The translations under genes were made by a program, and so were the position numbers. Of a stretch of 64,000 bases of DNA, positions 29,099-37,859 are shown one piece after another. Position 1 is the stretch's first letter, and each line of letters begins with the position of its first letter. The notes under the pieces were generated by a model. It searched no databases. It worked only from the letters and a program-made list of their open reading frames with translations, and was not told the origin of the DNA. The stretch is from positions 744,001 to 808,000 of the forward strand of contig NZ_JAGTIS010000001.1 of the NCBI RefSeq assembly GCF_018704125.1, read 5' to 3'. The stretch is from Metapseudomonas boanensis. GTDB taxonomy: Bacteria; Pseudomonadota; Gammaproteobacteria; Pseudomonadales; Pseudomonadaceae.

Positions 29099-29314
29099 TT
29101 ACTGGGCTTCCTCTTCCGGAGCGGCTGGAGCAGTGCTCGGAGCTGCCGGGGCAGGCTCGCTGGCGGGCGGCGTGGCGGCCTCAGGTGCAGCCGGAGCGCT
29201 CGGCTGGGTTTCGGTTGCCGGTGCAGCCGGTGCCTGGGCCTCTTCCTTCTTATCGCAGGCCGCAAGACCAAGGCTGGCAGCCAGCAGCAGAGCGAGAGAC
29301 AGGGTTTTTTTCAT
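29099..29314 (-). CDS. Small Ala/Pro-rich lipoprotein
   Basis: This 71-residue protein starts MKKTLSLALLLAASLGLAAC, a clear lipoprotein signal peptide with lipobox LAAC and modified C20. Residues after the cysteine are DKKEEAQ, so the +2 aspartate could favour inner-membrane retention by the Lol rule. The remainder is a disordered, low-complexity run of A, P, E and T. An AGGCTC site lies upstream of the chosen ATG. A longer frame from 29383 lacks protein-like sequence. No function can be assigned. Confidence 0.8.
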   Translation of the reverse strand: MKKTLSLALLLAASLGLAACDKKEEAQAPAAPATETQPSAPAAPEAATPPASEPAPAAPSTAPAAPEEEAQ

Positions 29315-29395
29315 CGTTGAGCCTCCATGTAGGGCTTTCCTCGTAGATAGCCCTTTGAGTTTCGGTTCTGCTTCTAAGTTCAATAAATCTTTTCG

Positions 29396-29407
29396 GACTG
29401 ATCAGTC
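29396..29407. repeat. Perfect palindrome upstream of thioesterase gene
   Basis: GACTGATCAGTC is a perfect 12-base palindrome in the 172-base gap between the divergent lipoprotein and thioesterase genes. It is a possible operator for a dimeric repressor, with no family assigned. Confidence 0.4.
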
Positions 29408-29486
29408 TGATCGTTTGTCCACGGCAAGGAGGTAAGGGGCAGGGTATGATTCGAATCTTTGCCTATTCTCCGCCCAGGTTACTGTC

Positions 29487-29966
29487 ATGACGGAAAACAC
29501 CCTTATCGAACAGGCTCGGCGCTTTCTCTCGGCACTGCGCCATTGCCAGGTGCTCGGTCTCAGTGTTCAGGATGCGACGCCGCAAGGCCTTACCCTGCGC
29601 TTGCCTTACAGTGATTCCATCATAGGAAATCCGGAAACCGGTGTGATCCACGGTGGAGCCATCACTACCTTGATGGATACCACCTGCGGTATTTCGACTG
29701 TTTGCGTGCTGCCTGAGTTCGAAATCTGCCCGACTCTCGATCTGCGTATCGACTATATGCACCCGGCTGAGCCAAACAAGGATGTTTTCGGATTCGCTGA
29801 GTGCTACCGGGTCACGCCGAACGTCATTTTCACTCGGGGCTACGCTTATCAGGACGACCCCGAGCAGCCGATTGCCCACGTGGTGGGCGCATTCATGCGA
29901 ATGGGCAAAGCCGTCCAGGGCGGTATCAAATTGCACAGTGAAGCCAATCGGGGGGCTGCTCAATGA
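29487..29966 (+). CDS. PaaI-type hot-dog thioesterase (first of pair)
   Basis: This 159-residue protein has the hot-dog fold. The active-site helix IGNPETGVIHGGAITTLMDTTCG, near residues 48-70, carries the HGG-x9-D arrangement of the PaaI/ACOT13 group. LDLRIDYMHPAEP follows. It should hydrolyse an acyl- or aryl-CoA thioester in the cytoplasm, with no specific substrate indicated. It overlaps the next, similar gene by ATGA. Confidence 0.85.
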   Translation: MTENTLIEQARRFLSALRHCQVLGLSVQDATPQGLTLRLPYSDSIIGNPETGVIHGGAITTLMDTTCGISTVCVLPEFEICPTLDLRIDYMHPAEPNKDVFGFAECYRVTPNVIFTRGYAYQDDPEQPIAHVVGAFMRMGKAVQGGIKLHSEANRGAAQ

Positions 29967-30406
29967 GCCTCGATCTCAACGCATTGGTGCGCGAAGCCCA
30001 CGAGAATAACAACTACGATTCGCTGGTCAGCCTTATTCCCTATGCCCGCTTGATCGGTATCGAGTGCCTGCGCTTGGGCGAGGACGTGGTTTTTCGCCTA
30101 CCGGCGAACAAGGACAACATCGGCAACCCCACTTTGCCTGCCATTCATGGCGGTGTAATAGCAGGCTTCATGGAGCATGCAGCAATGCTTCACCTGTTGA
30201 TGTTCATGGGCGCCCCCCATATGCCGAAAATCATCGACTTCTCGATAGATTACCTGCGTGCTGGTCATTATCGTGACACTTATGCTCAATGCCTGGTGTG
30301 GCGCCAGGGTCGTCGGGTGGCCAATGTCGCGATCACTGCTTGGCAGACGACTCAGACCGAACCGATCGCGACGGCCCGCGCCCATTTCAAAGTCGATGAA
30401 CCTTGA
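29963..30406 (+). CDS. PaaI-type hot-dog thioesterase (second of pair)
   Basis: This 147-residue hot-dog protein is related to the gene it overlaps. Its active-site helix is NPTLPAIHGGVIAGFMEHAAML. The acidic residue seen in the first protein (TLMDTT) is replaced by glutamate in FMEHAA. DFSIDYLRAGHYRDTYAQ is the expected following strand. The pair may form one mixed oligomer, which is an inference from overlap and similarity. Confidence 0.83.
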   Translation: MSLDLNALVREAHENNNYDSLVSLIPYARLIGIECLRLGEDVVFRLPANKDNIGNPTLPAIHGGVIAGFMEHAAMLHLLMFMGAPHMPKIIDFSIDYLRAGHYRDTYAQCLVWRQGRRVANVAITAWQTTQTEPIATARAHFKVDEP

Positions 30407-30451
30407 GATAACCCGGCAGTGGCGGTCGTTATCCTGTCCTAGGAATGCTTG

Positions 30452-31705
30452 ATGGTTGCGTTATTGATACTTGGAGGCCTGCTGCTGATCATCACGGGCC
30501 TGGTCTGGCTCGTGATGCTGGCCTTTGGTACCAGCCTGCTCTGGGGGATTGGCAGCCTGATCCCGCCAATCAACCTCGCCTATGCTCTGCGTCACTGGCG
30601 CATCGCGCGAAAGGCCGTAGTGCTTGGCAGCATGGGGGCCATCCCCCTGGTGGTCGGTGTGACCATGCTGGCCGCCCAGGACCCGGGGCGATTGCAGGCC
30701 ATCCTCAGTTTGCGTTGGATGGGAGGCGACGAGCCCCAGCAGGCTGAGTTGGACGTCCGTCTGCGTGGCGAACTCAATGGTCAGCGTTTCCTGCCGCAGC
30801 ATGCCGAACTGATCGACGGGGTCCTGACTCTGCGTGAGGGGCAGGACTTCTATGCACGCCGCGAGCTCGTCATTCGTCTGGGCGAGCAACCTCAGGGGGC
30901 GCTGCGTTTAGACGTGCTGCCACAAGATGCCGGCAAGCAGCCAGAAGTAGAGATCAGTTGGGTGCTGCCGGACCATGAACTGCCAGAGGCGCGCCGCATT
31001 GCTCGTGGCTACACGCTGCATCTTGATCTGCAGCCGGTAGCGCCGAACAAGTTGGCGGGCGAGTTTCATCTGGTCCTGCCGCCACGATTCGCCACCACCC
31101 TCACTGGAAGGTTGGAGCTGTTCATGGACCAGCTTCGCTATCGCGATGGGCGGGTGGACACGACCTACGACTCCCGGGATACCCTGGCCCACGTGATTCG
31201 TGAATACCTGCAACGCCGCTTCTCAACCCGTGAGGTGGATTTGCGTCCATTGCCAGCCTTGAGCCTGCCGGCGCGCGAGCTGGAAGTGCAGGTTGGGGCG
31301 CGTATTGCGGGCCAGCCGCAGGATTTGCTGCTGCAGCTGTTCAAGAATGACGCCAGTGGCTGGCGTGTTCGCAACGATCGCTATCCGCCTCTTGCGCCGG
31401 TCGTTCCACAGCCTGCAACCGCGACCCTGGTGGTAGCCCGGGACGCGGTGGGCAGCATTTCAACGTCTCTGCCGGTCGATCGGCGTGAGCACTTTTCGCT
31501 CCAGCAGCTCCTGACTAATCCCCGGGATTATCAAAACCTCGAGCTACGTGTAGCCACGCTCCGTGGCAGCATGGCGCAAGGTCGCTTTGCCGGTCTCGAT
31601 CGGGACGGGCGGCTGGTGATCCGGCGCAGCCTGGGAGGGTCAGGGGAGGCCAGTTTCAGTGTTGGTGCCGAGGAGATCGAACGGATCGAACTCCTCGAGC
31701 CTTGA
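30452..31705 (+). CDS. Uncharacterised membrane-anchored protein upstream of htpG
   Basis: This 417-residue protein is of unknown function. Two helices (about 2-28 and 52-72, separated by IGSLIPPINLAYALRHWRIARK) anchor a long beta-rich domain. The ATG at 30452 was preferred to an in-frame TTG three bases earlier because AGGA lies seven bases upstream. C-terminal residues about 300-417 (TTL to LRGSMAQGRFAGLDRDGRLVIRR) resemble a small beta-barrel in which RDGRLVIRR gives a strand pair. P. aeruginosa has a gene of this kind next to htpG as far as I recall. I recognise no enzymatic motif. Confidence 0.75.
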   Translation: MVALLILGGLLLIITGLVWLVMLAFGTSLLWGIGSLIPPINLAYALRHWRIARKAVVLGSMGAIPLVVGVTMLAAQDPGRLQAILSLRWMGGDEPQQAELDVRLRGELNGQRFLPQHAELIDGVLTLREGQDFYARRELVIRLGEQPQGALRLDVLPQDAGKQPEVEISWVLPDHELPEARRIARGYTLHLDLQPVAPNKLAGEFHLVLPPRFATTLTGRLELFMDQLRYRDGRVDTTYDSRDTLAHVIREYLQRRFSTREVDLRPLPALSLPARELEVQVGARIAGQPQDLLLQLFKNDASGWRVRNDRYPPLAPVVPQPATATLVVARDAVGSISTSLPVDRREHFSLQQLLTNPRDYQNLELRVATLRGSMAQGRFAGLDRDGRLVIRRSLGGSGEASFSVGAEEIERIELLEP

Positions 31706-31745
31706 AGGTCGATCATTGTGCAGGCGAGCGAGCGTTGGCTAAGCA

Positions 31746-31771
31746 CTTGAAATCCTTGCCGATGCCCCCAT
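31746..31771 (+). promoter_or_regulatory. Predicted sigma-32 heat-shock promoter of htpG
   Basis: -35 CTTGAAA (31746-31752), a 13-base spacer, then -10 CCCCAT (31766-31771), which is very close to the RpoH consensus. It lies about 57 bases before the htpG ATG and inside the gap after the preceding gene. Confidence 0.85.
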
Positions 31772-31827
31772 CTGGATGACATCCGCCGCTGTTGCGGCCT
31801 AAGCCATCCAAGTGGAGTTAGAAGACC

Positions 31828-33726
31828 ATGAGTGTGGAGACTCAAAAAGAAACCCTGGGCTTCCAGACAGAAGTGAAGCAACTGCTTCACCTGATGATCC
31901 ATTCCCTGTACTCGAACAAGGAAATCTTTCTCCGCGAACTGATTTCCAACGCATCCGATGCGGCAGACAAGCTGCGATTCGAGGCGCTGGCCAAGCCGGA
32001 GCTGCTGGAAGGTGGCGCCGAGCTGAAGATCCGTGTCAGCTTCGACAAGGATGCCAAGACCATCACCCTCGAAGACAACGGCATCGGCATGAGCCGTGAC
32101 GAGGTGATTGCGCACCTGGGCACCATCGCCAAGTCCGGTACCGCCGACTTCCTGAAGAATCTCTCGGGCGACCAAAGAAAAGATTCGCACCTGATCGGTC
32201 AGTTTGGTGTGGGCTTCTACTCGGCCTTCATCGTTGCCGACAAGGTTGACGTTTTCAGCCGCCGTGCAGGCCTTTCGGCCAGCGCGGGTGTGCATTGGTC
32301 GAGCAAGGGGGAGGGCCAATTCGAAGTCGCGACGATCGACAAGGCTGAGCGTGGCACCCGCATCGTCCTGCACCTGAAGGCTGGCGAAGAGGAATTCGCC
32401 GATGGCTGGCGTCTTCGCAACGTCATCAAGAAGTACTCTGACCACATCGCCCTGCCCATCGAGCTGCCAAAAGAACACCATGGCGAAGATGCGCCGACCG
32501 AGCAGGAGTGGGAAACCGTCAACCGCGCCAGTGCCCTCTGGACCCGTCCGCGCACGGAGGTCAAGGACGAGGAATACCAGGAGTTCTACAAGCACGTAGC
32601 TCACGATTTCGAGAACCCGCTGACCTGGAGTCACAACAAGGTGGAGGGCAAGCTGGAGTACAGTTCGCTACTCTACGTCCCGGCCCGCGCGCCCTTCGAC
32701 CTGTACCACCGCGAAGCCCCGCGCGGATTGAAGCTCTATGTCCAGCGTGTTTTCATCATGGACCAGGCCGACCAGTTCCTGCCGCTCTACCTGCGCTTCA
32801 TCAAGGGTGTGGTGGACTCCAACGACCTGTCGCTGAACGTTTCCCGCGAGATCCTCCAGAAAGATCCGGTGATCGACTCCATGAAGTCGGCCCTGACCAA
32901 GCGTGTGCTGGACATGCTTGAGAAGTTGGCAAAGAACGAACCCGAACAGTACAAGGGCTTCTGGAAGAACTTCGGCCAGGTGCTGAAGGAAGGCCCGGCC
33001 GAAGACTTCGCCAACAAGGAGAAGATCGCCGGCCTGCTGCGCTTTGCCTCCACCAGCGATGATTCCGGGGAGCAGAGCGTTGCCCTTGCCGATTACATCG
33101 CCCGAATGAAAGAAGGCCAGGACAAGATTTACTACCTCACCGGCGAGAGTTACTCGCAGGTCAAGAACAGCCCGCACCTGGAAGTCTTCCGCAAGAAAGG
33201 CATCGAAGTGCTGTTGCTGACCGACCGCATCGACGAGTGGCTGATGAGCTACCTCAGCGACTTCGAAGGCAAGGCCTTCGTCGACGTGGCGCGTGGTGAC
33301 CTCGACCTCGGCAAACTGGACTCGGAAGAGGACAAGAAGGCCCAGGAGGAAGTGGCCAAGGCCAAGGAAGGACTCATCGAGCGGCTCAAGCAATCGCTGC
33401 AGGAGCAGGTCAGCGAGGTGCGTGTGTCGCACCGCCTCACCGACTCGCCGGCAATTCTCGCCATTGGCGAGGAGGACCTCGGCCTGCAGATGCGTCAGAT
33501 CCTCGAGGCAAGCGGCCAAAAAGTGCCTGAGTCCAAGCCGATCTTCGAGATCAACCCAGCTCACCCGCTGATCGAGAAGCTCGACGGCGAGCAGGATGAA
33601 GACCGCTTCGGCGAGCTGTCGCACATCCTCTTCGACCAGGCTGCCCTGGCAGCTGGCGATAGTCTGAAAGACCCCGCTGCTTACGTGCGTCGTCTCAACA
33701 AACTACTGGTCGAGCTTTCTGCCTGA
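31828..33726 (+). CDS. htpG: Chaperone HtpG (Hsp90)
   Basis: This 632-residue Hsp90 homologue is a cytoplasmic ATP-dependent chaperone. The N-terminal GHKL ATPase has [19 protein letters not shown]-like sequence near 33-50 (E and N for ATP), [10 protein letters not shown] near 87, and [11 protein letters not shown] near 126. The middle domain carries [10 protein letters not shown], and the C-terminal dimerisation domain completes the protein. Length is normal. A sigma-32 promoter upstream implies heat induction, and a terminator follows. Confidence 0.98.
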   Translation: MSVETQKETLGFQTEVKQLLHLMIHSLYSNKEIFLRELISNASDAADKLRFEALAKPELLEGGAELKIRVSFDKDAKTITLEDNGIGMSRDEVIAHLGTIAKSGTADFLKNLSGDQRKDSHLIGQFGVGFYSAFIVADKVDVFSRRAGLSASAGVHWSSKGEGQFEVATIDKAERGTRIVLHLKAGEEEFADGWRLRNVIKKYSDHIALPIELPKEHHGEDAPTEQEWETVNRASALWTRPRTEVKDEEYQEFYKHVAHDFENPLTWSHNKVEGKLEYSSLLYVPARAPFDLYHREAPRGLKLYVQRVFIMDQADQFLPLYLRFIKGVVDSNDLSLNVSREILQKDPVIDSMKSALTKRVLDMLEKLAKNEPEQYKGFWKNFGQVLKEGPAEDFANKEKIAGLLRFASTSDDSGEQSVALADYIARMKEGQDKIYYLTGESYSQVKNSPHLEVFRKKGIEVLLLTDRIDEWLMSYLSDFEGKAFVDVARGDLDLGKLDSEEDKKAQEEVAKAKEGLIERLKQSLQEQVSEVRVSHRLTDSPAILAIGEEDLGLQMRQILEASGQKVPESKPIFEINPAHPLIEKLDGEQDEDRFGELSHILFDQAALAAGDSLKDPAAYVRRLNKLLVELSA

Positions 33727-33744
33727 CGTTTGTCTGGAAACGCC

Positions 33745-33769
33745 AAAGGCCCGCAATGCGGGCCTTTTT
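33745..33769 (+). terminator. Terminator after htpG
   Basis: A hairpin GGCCCGC-AAT-GCGGGCC preceded by AAA and followed by five T. Confidence 0.93.
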
Positions 33770-33916
33770 CATGCTCCTTTTTCATGATCGTCCTGCGCGC
33801 TTGCCTGGCAGGCGAAGCACGCTGCAAGGCCGAGTGGCATCTAGCAAACCTGATGACCCAGCCTGCGTGGCAGGTCTAACCTTATTAGTCCCACTGCCAG
33901 GCAGAGGACCGTTCCC

Positions 33917-34702
33917 ATGAACAAATTGCTGCTTTCCCCGTTCCTGCTCGCTTTTTGTACTTCGGCAGCGGCTGAGATGGTCAGCCGGCCCGTGCCATAC
34001 GAGATAGACGGCAAGCCCTTCGAGGGGGCCCTGGTTTATGACGATACGCAGAAGTCACAGCGCCCCGGCCTGGTCATGGTGCCCAACTGGCTCGGTGTAT
34101 CCCCGGCCGCTACGGAGCAGGCCAAGCTCATTGCCGGCCAGCGTTATGTCATCTTCATCGCCGACATGTACGGCAAGGACATCCGTCCCAGCAATCCCGA
34201 TGAAGCGAAGGCGGCTGCAACGGCCGTGCGGGGAGACCGGGCGTTGATGCGCAAACGGGCGCAGGCAGCAGTCGATGTCCTTAAGGCACAAGATGGGCAG
34301 GTGGCCTTGGCGCCCGGCAAGCTGGGTGCAATCGGCTTCTGCTTTGGTGGCGGCAGTATCCTTGAGCTGGCCCGCTCAGGGTCGCCGCTCAAAGGCTTCG
34401 TCTCTTTCCACGGCAACCTGGATACGCCTGATCCTGCCGACGCTCGCCAGATCAAGGCGCCGATTCTGGTCCTGCATGGCGCGGACGACCCGTCAGTACC
34501 CAAGGCTCAGGTCGACGCTTTCCAGGCTGAGATGACCGCTGCCAAGGTGGATTGGCAACTGGTCAGCTATGGCGGGGCGGTGCATTCATTCACTGACCCG
34601 GATGCCAATGTTCCTGGGCGCAACCAATACCACCCGGCTGTTACCTTGCGTGCCTACAAGGCCATGAACGACTTGTTCGATGAGGTGTTTGCGCAACCCT
34701 GA
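33917..34702 (+). CDS. Exported dienelactone hydrolase-family protein
   Basis: This 261-residue alpha/beta hydrolase has a probable signal peptide (MNKLLLSPFLLAFCTSAAAE). The triad is visible: nucleophile C142 in GAIGFCFGGGS, D191 (or D190) in HGADDPSVP, and H223 in AVHSFTDP. The cysteine nucleophile is typical of dienelactone hydrolases. Presence of a signal peptide suggests a periplasmic role rather than chlorocatechol breakdown. An AGAGGACC site precedes the ATG. It converges with the pirin gene. Confidence 0.87.
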   Translation: MNKLLLSPFLLAFCTSAAAEMVSRPVPYEIDGKPFEGALVYDDTQKSQRPGLVMVPNWLGVSPAATEQAKLIAGQRYVIFIADMYGKDIRPSNPDEAKAAATAVRGDRALMRKRAQAAVDVLKAQDGQVALAPGKLGAIGFCFGGGSILELARSGSPLKGFVSFHGNLDTPDPADARQIKAPILVLHGADDPSVPKAQVDAFQAEMTAAKVDWQLVSYGGAVHSFTDPDANVPGRNQYHPAVTLRAYKAMNDLFDEVFAQP

Positions 34703-34726
34703 CGAGCCCCCGGCACGGCTTCGGCA

Positions 34727-35596
34727 CTAGTCTGGCAGCTCGATGCGGGTAGACTCGCCTGGGACTTTCGGCCAATCGCCGGCTGCCCAGCGGCTGCGCG
34801 CCTGCTCGATCAACTCCGGGGTGCTGGCGACGAAGTTCCAGTTCATCCGCCTGGGGCCGTCCAGCGGTTCCCCGCCAATCATCGCCAAGCGGCAGGCGCC
34901 GCAAGCACTCAGTACGAACTCAACTCCTTCAGGCAGTACTACGAGGGAGTTTGGTTCGAGCGGCTGGTCGTCCAGCAGCGCCTCACCGTCGAGCAGATAG
35001 AGCGCACGCTGCGGGTGCTCGCAGGGGATGGCTAGGGTGGCGCCAGCCTCCAGTTGCAGATCGACGTAGAGAGTAGGGGAGAGCACGGGCACCGGCGAGG
35101 TCAGGCAGAAGCCCGTGCCTGCAATCATCCGGATGCGTACGCCAAGGGACTCCTGTTCCGGCAGGGCGCTGGCCGGGTGATGGCTGTAGCTCGGTGCGCA
35201 GCTCTCGAGCTCGCGAGGCAGGGCCAGCCAGACTTGCAGGCCGTGAATGCGAGAACCGCTGCTTACCAGATCTGCCGGCGTGCGTTCGACGTGGGCGACG
35301 CCGCTACCGGCAGTCATCCAGCTGACGTCTCCGGGCTTTACCCGCTGGTCCGATCCCAGGCTGTCCTTGTGCTGCAACTCGCCCTCGAACAGGTAGGTGA
35401 GGGTCGATAGCCCGATATGCGGGTGCTGGCGAACGTCCAGGCCTCGACCAGGCTCATAGGCGCTCGGCAGCATGTGATCGAAGAAGACGAAGGGCCCGAC
35501 GCTGCGGCACTGTGCCGACGGCAGTGGGCGCAGGATAGGCTGTCCGGCCACCTCTTCGGCGCGCGGTCGGATGTTCAGGGGGGCAGAGATGGTCAT
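34727..35596 (-). CDS. Pirin-family cupin protein
   Basis: This 289-residue bicupin has all four metal ligands of pirin: H58 and H60 in VRQHPHIGL, then H102 and E104 in GVAHVERTP. The ATG at 35596 was chosen because GGAG lies seven bases upstream and the protein then begins MTISAPLNIRPR. A longer frame adds a non-conserved basic stretch. Pirins are iron-binding and some have quercetin dioxygenase activity or regulate metabolism. Which applies here is open. Confidence 0.9.
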   Translation of the reverse strand: MTISAPLNIRPRAEEVAGQPILRPLPSAQCRSVGPFVFFDHMLPSAYEPGRGLDVRQHPHIGLSTLTYLFEGELQHKDSLGSDQRVKPGDVSWMTAGSGVAHVERTPADLVSSGSRIHGLQVWLALPRELESCAPSYSHHPASALPEQESLGVRIRMIAGTGFCLTSPVPVLSPTLYVDLQLEAGATLAIPCEHPQRALYLLDGEALLDDQPLEPNSLVVLPEGVEFVLSACGACRLAMIGGEPLDGPRRMNWNFVASTPELIEQARSRWAAGDWPKVPGESTRIELPD

Positions 35597-35660
35597 GTCG
35601 CTTCTCCTGCGGACGAATGCCATGAAGCTGGATGATCGGGAGCGTGGCGCCAAATTACCG

Positions 35661-36080
35661 TCATTGACCGAAATCTTCTTCGGCCAGACGAGTCTCGATG
35701 GTTACCTCCACTTGTGTCATCAGTTTATGGACTGGGCACTTGTCGGCAATGCGCAGCAGGGTCGCGCGCTGCTCATCGTTCAGCGGCCCGCGCAAAGTGA
35801 GTTTGACGTTCAGGCGGTAGTTCCCTTTGCGCTCTTCGCTGTCATCGCGGGTGACCTCTACGCCGATTCCCGTCAGTGGAATGTTGTTCTTTCGTGCGTA
35901 ATAGGTGACGGTGAGCGCCTTGCAGCTGCCCAGGGCAACGTCGAAATAGTCGTGGGGTTCAGGGGCGGAGCCCTCTCCGCCCAGGTCTTCTGGCAGATCG
36001 GTGAACAGCGGTACCTGGCCTTCCAGTTCGATGCGTTGGCGATAACCGCTGTCGGATTCGCTGTTCAGGGTGATGATCAT
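35661..36080 (-). CDS. OsmC-family peroxiredoxin-like protein
   Basis: This 139-residue OsmC/YhfA-type protein carries the two conserved cysteines: C53 in ALGSCKALTV and C115 in ADKCPVHKL. These support thiol-dependent peroxide reduction or a related role. The start at 36080 was chosen because AGGAGG lies seven bases upstream. Upstream in-frame methionines lack protein-like sequence. It precedes the pirin gene by 64 bases on the same strand, so they may share a transcript. Confidence 0.9.
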   Translation of the reverse strand: MIITLNSESDSGYRQRIELEGQVPLFTDLPEDLGGEGSAPEPHDYFDVALGSCKALTVTYYARKNNIPLTGIGVEVTRDDSEERKGNYRLNVKLTLRGPLNDEQRATLLRIADKCPVHKLMTQVEVTIETRLAEEDFGQ

Positions 36081-36232
36081 GGAAGGGCCTCCTGGCCGGT
36101 AGCGGGAAACAAGTCCCGCAAGGCTAGACGAATGTGGGCTTGCTGGCACCCGTAGCCAGCCCGGGAACGGCCGGCTGAACCCCGATCAAGGCGCGCCGGT
36201 CTATAGTCCCCGAGACGTCAGGAGGATTGACC

Positions 36233-37252
36233 TTGCCAAATGCCCGTTCATGCCTTGTCGCGTTGCTTGCCCTGACTGCCTTGCAATGCCAGGCGAGAGA
36301 CTACCGCTACAGCGACGCGCACCTGCACTACGTGGATTTCTTCCAGGAAAGCGAAGGCATGCAGCGGCTGGTCAAGGAGATGGATGCTGGCGGCATCGAC
36401 CATGTGATGATTTCGGGCATCCCGGTGGCGAAGAAATGGCACGAGGATGAGCCCAAGCGTCCTCGCTACTATGCCGGTGATGATGCGGGGGCTTACTGGT
36501 TCAGCGCAACCGATGTGTTCGTCGCCGCTGCGGTGAAAGCACTACCCGCCGAGCAGCGTCAGCGCTTCCACCCTTTCCTGACCGGCTTCAACCCCAACGA
36601 CAAGAATGCAGATGCCCACATCCGCCAGATGCTGGAACTGGACCCGGGGCTTTGGCAGGGCCTGGGCGAGGTATTTACCCGCCACGACGATCTCACCGCG
36701 CTGACCTACGGTGAAACGCCACGCGCCAACAACGAGGCGATGACACGCATCTACCACTTGGCTGCCGAGTATGATCTGCCGGTGATGCTGCATGCCAACA
36801 TCACTTCCAAACGTGAGAAGAACCCCTTGTACCTGGGCGAAATCGAGGAAGCGCTACGTAATCACCCCCATGTGCGCTTTATCTGGGCCCATGCCGGTAC
36901 CAGCATGGAGATCCATCGGCACCAGGAAAAACTGGACTTTCTGCTTCCGACCTTGACCCGGATGCTGCACGACTACCCGAATCTCTACATCGATCTTTCC
37001 TGGACGGTGCTGCGACCCTATCTGCTCGACGCCAAGGGCATTCCGGACCCGAAGTGGCTGGCGCTGGTCGAGAAACATCCAGACCGCTTCATGCTCGGCT
37101 CCGACGTGGTGGGCCGCTTCGACGACCTGGGCAAGTACCTGGCATCTTTTCGCCCGTTCCTGGACGCCCTGTCAGACGACGTGGCGAAGAAAGTCGCTCG
37201 TGACAACTTCCTCGCAGTACTGCCGCGCAAAGGCGCTGGCGTAGCGCCTTGA
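36233..37252 (+). CDS. Exported amidohydrolase-family (TIM-barrel) protein
   Basis: This 339-residue protein of the amidohydrolase-2 family has a signal peptide (residues about 1-22), then the metal motif H30-x-H32 in DAHLHYVDFF. Further ligands are in PVMLHANI (H), FIWAHAGTSMEIHRHQ (H) and FMLGSDVVGRF (D). The likely start is TTG at 36233, seven bases after AGGAGG. An earlier TTG (36227) is too close. Such enzymes hydrolyse or decarboxylate cyclic acids. The substrate is unknown, and the periplasmic location is inferred from the signal peptide. Confidence 0.83.
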   Translation: MPNARSCLVALLALTALQCQARDYRYSDAHLHYVDFFQESEGMQRLVKEMDAGGIDHVMISGIPVAKKWHEDEPKRPRYYAGDDAGAYWFSATDVFVAAAVKALPAEQRQRFHPFLTGFNPNDKNADAHIRQMLELDPGLWQGLGEVFTRHDDLTALTYGETPRANNEAMTRIYHLAAEYDLPVMLHANITSKREKNPLYLGEIEEALRNHPHVRFIWAHAGTSMEIHRHQEKLDFLLPTLTRMLHDYPNLYIDLSWTVLRPYLLDAKGIPDPKWLALVEKHPDRFMLGSDVVGRFDDLGKYLASFRPFLDALSDDVAKKVARDNFLAVLPRKGAGVAP

Positions 37253-37315
37253 AGCTGTAATCAGCCTGTCATGCCCATGTCATAGCCTCGCGCCACCGCA
37301 AACAAGGAGCGCGAC

Positions 37316-37780
37316 ATGACTCTCTCCCGACTGAGCACGCTGATCGCACTGGGCCTGGTTTCCAGTGTTGCCACTGCCGACGTGCGCCTCGAAGGCCCGA
37401 TCGAGTTCGGCATCTTCGAAACCCAGTACAAGGATCACCAACCCGGTGAGCGCGTACTGACCCGCAGTGACCAGAATATCCTCGCTACTGACCAGGTGCC
37501 GGCCAAACTGGGAACCAAGTTCGGCATGCGCTACTCCCTCTCGGGCAAACGCGAAAACGATACGCCGCTGACCCTGCTGTATCTCACTCCTGGAGTCACT
37601 ACCCCGGACGGCAAGCGTCATGACAAGTTCGAAGTGGTCCAGAAACTGGTGCCTGGTGTACCGCTGGACGTCATGGCCTTCGAATTCACCGAAACTCACG
37701 AAGTGGCACCCGGCGAATGGCGCTTCATGGTCTTTCAGGGTGATCGCCTGCTGGCCGAGCAACGCTTTCACGTGAACTGA
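37316..37780 (+). CDS. DUF3859 exported protein
   Basis: This 154-residue protein has a signal peptide (MTLSRLSTLIALGLVSSVATA before DVRLEG). It is followed by a single beta-sandwich domain with GPIEFGIFETQYKDHQPG, LGTKFGMRYSL and AFEFTETHEVAPGEWRF, typical of DUF3859. An AAGGAGCG site lies upstream of the ATG. Function is unknown. Confidence 0.85.
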   Translation: MTLSRLSTLIALGLVSSVATADVRLEGPIEFGIFETQYKDHQPGERVLTRSDQNILATDQVPAKLGTKFGMRYSLSGKRENDTPLTLLYLTPGVTTPDGKRHDKFEVVQKLVPGVPLDVMAFEFTETHEVAPGEWRFMVFQGDRLLAEQRFHVN

Positions 37781-37859
37781 ATCGCCGATGAGTTGCGGGG
37801 CTGCCGGGGCACCCACGAGCTATAGTCCGAAGGATTGAAAATAGCGAAAGGCGGGCCCC

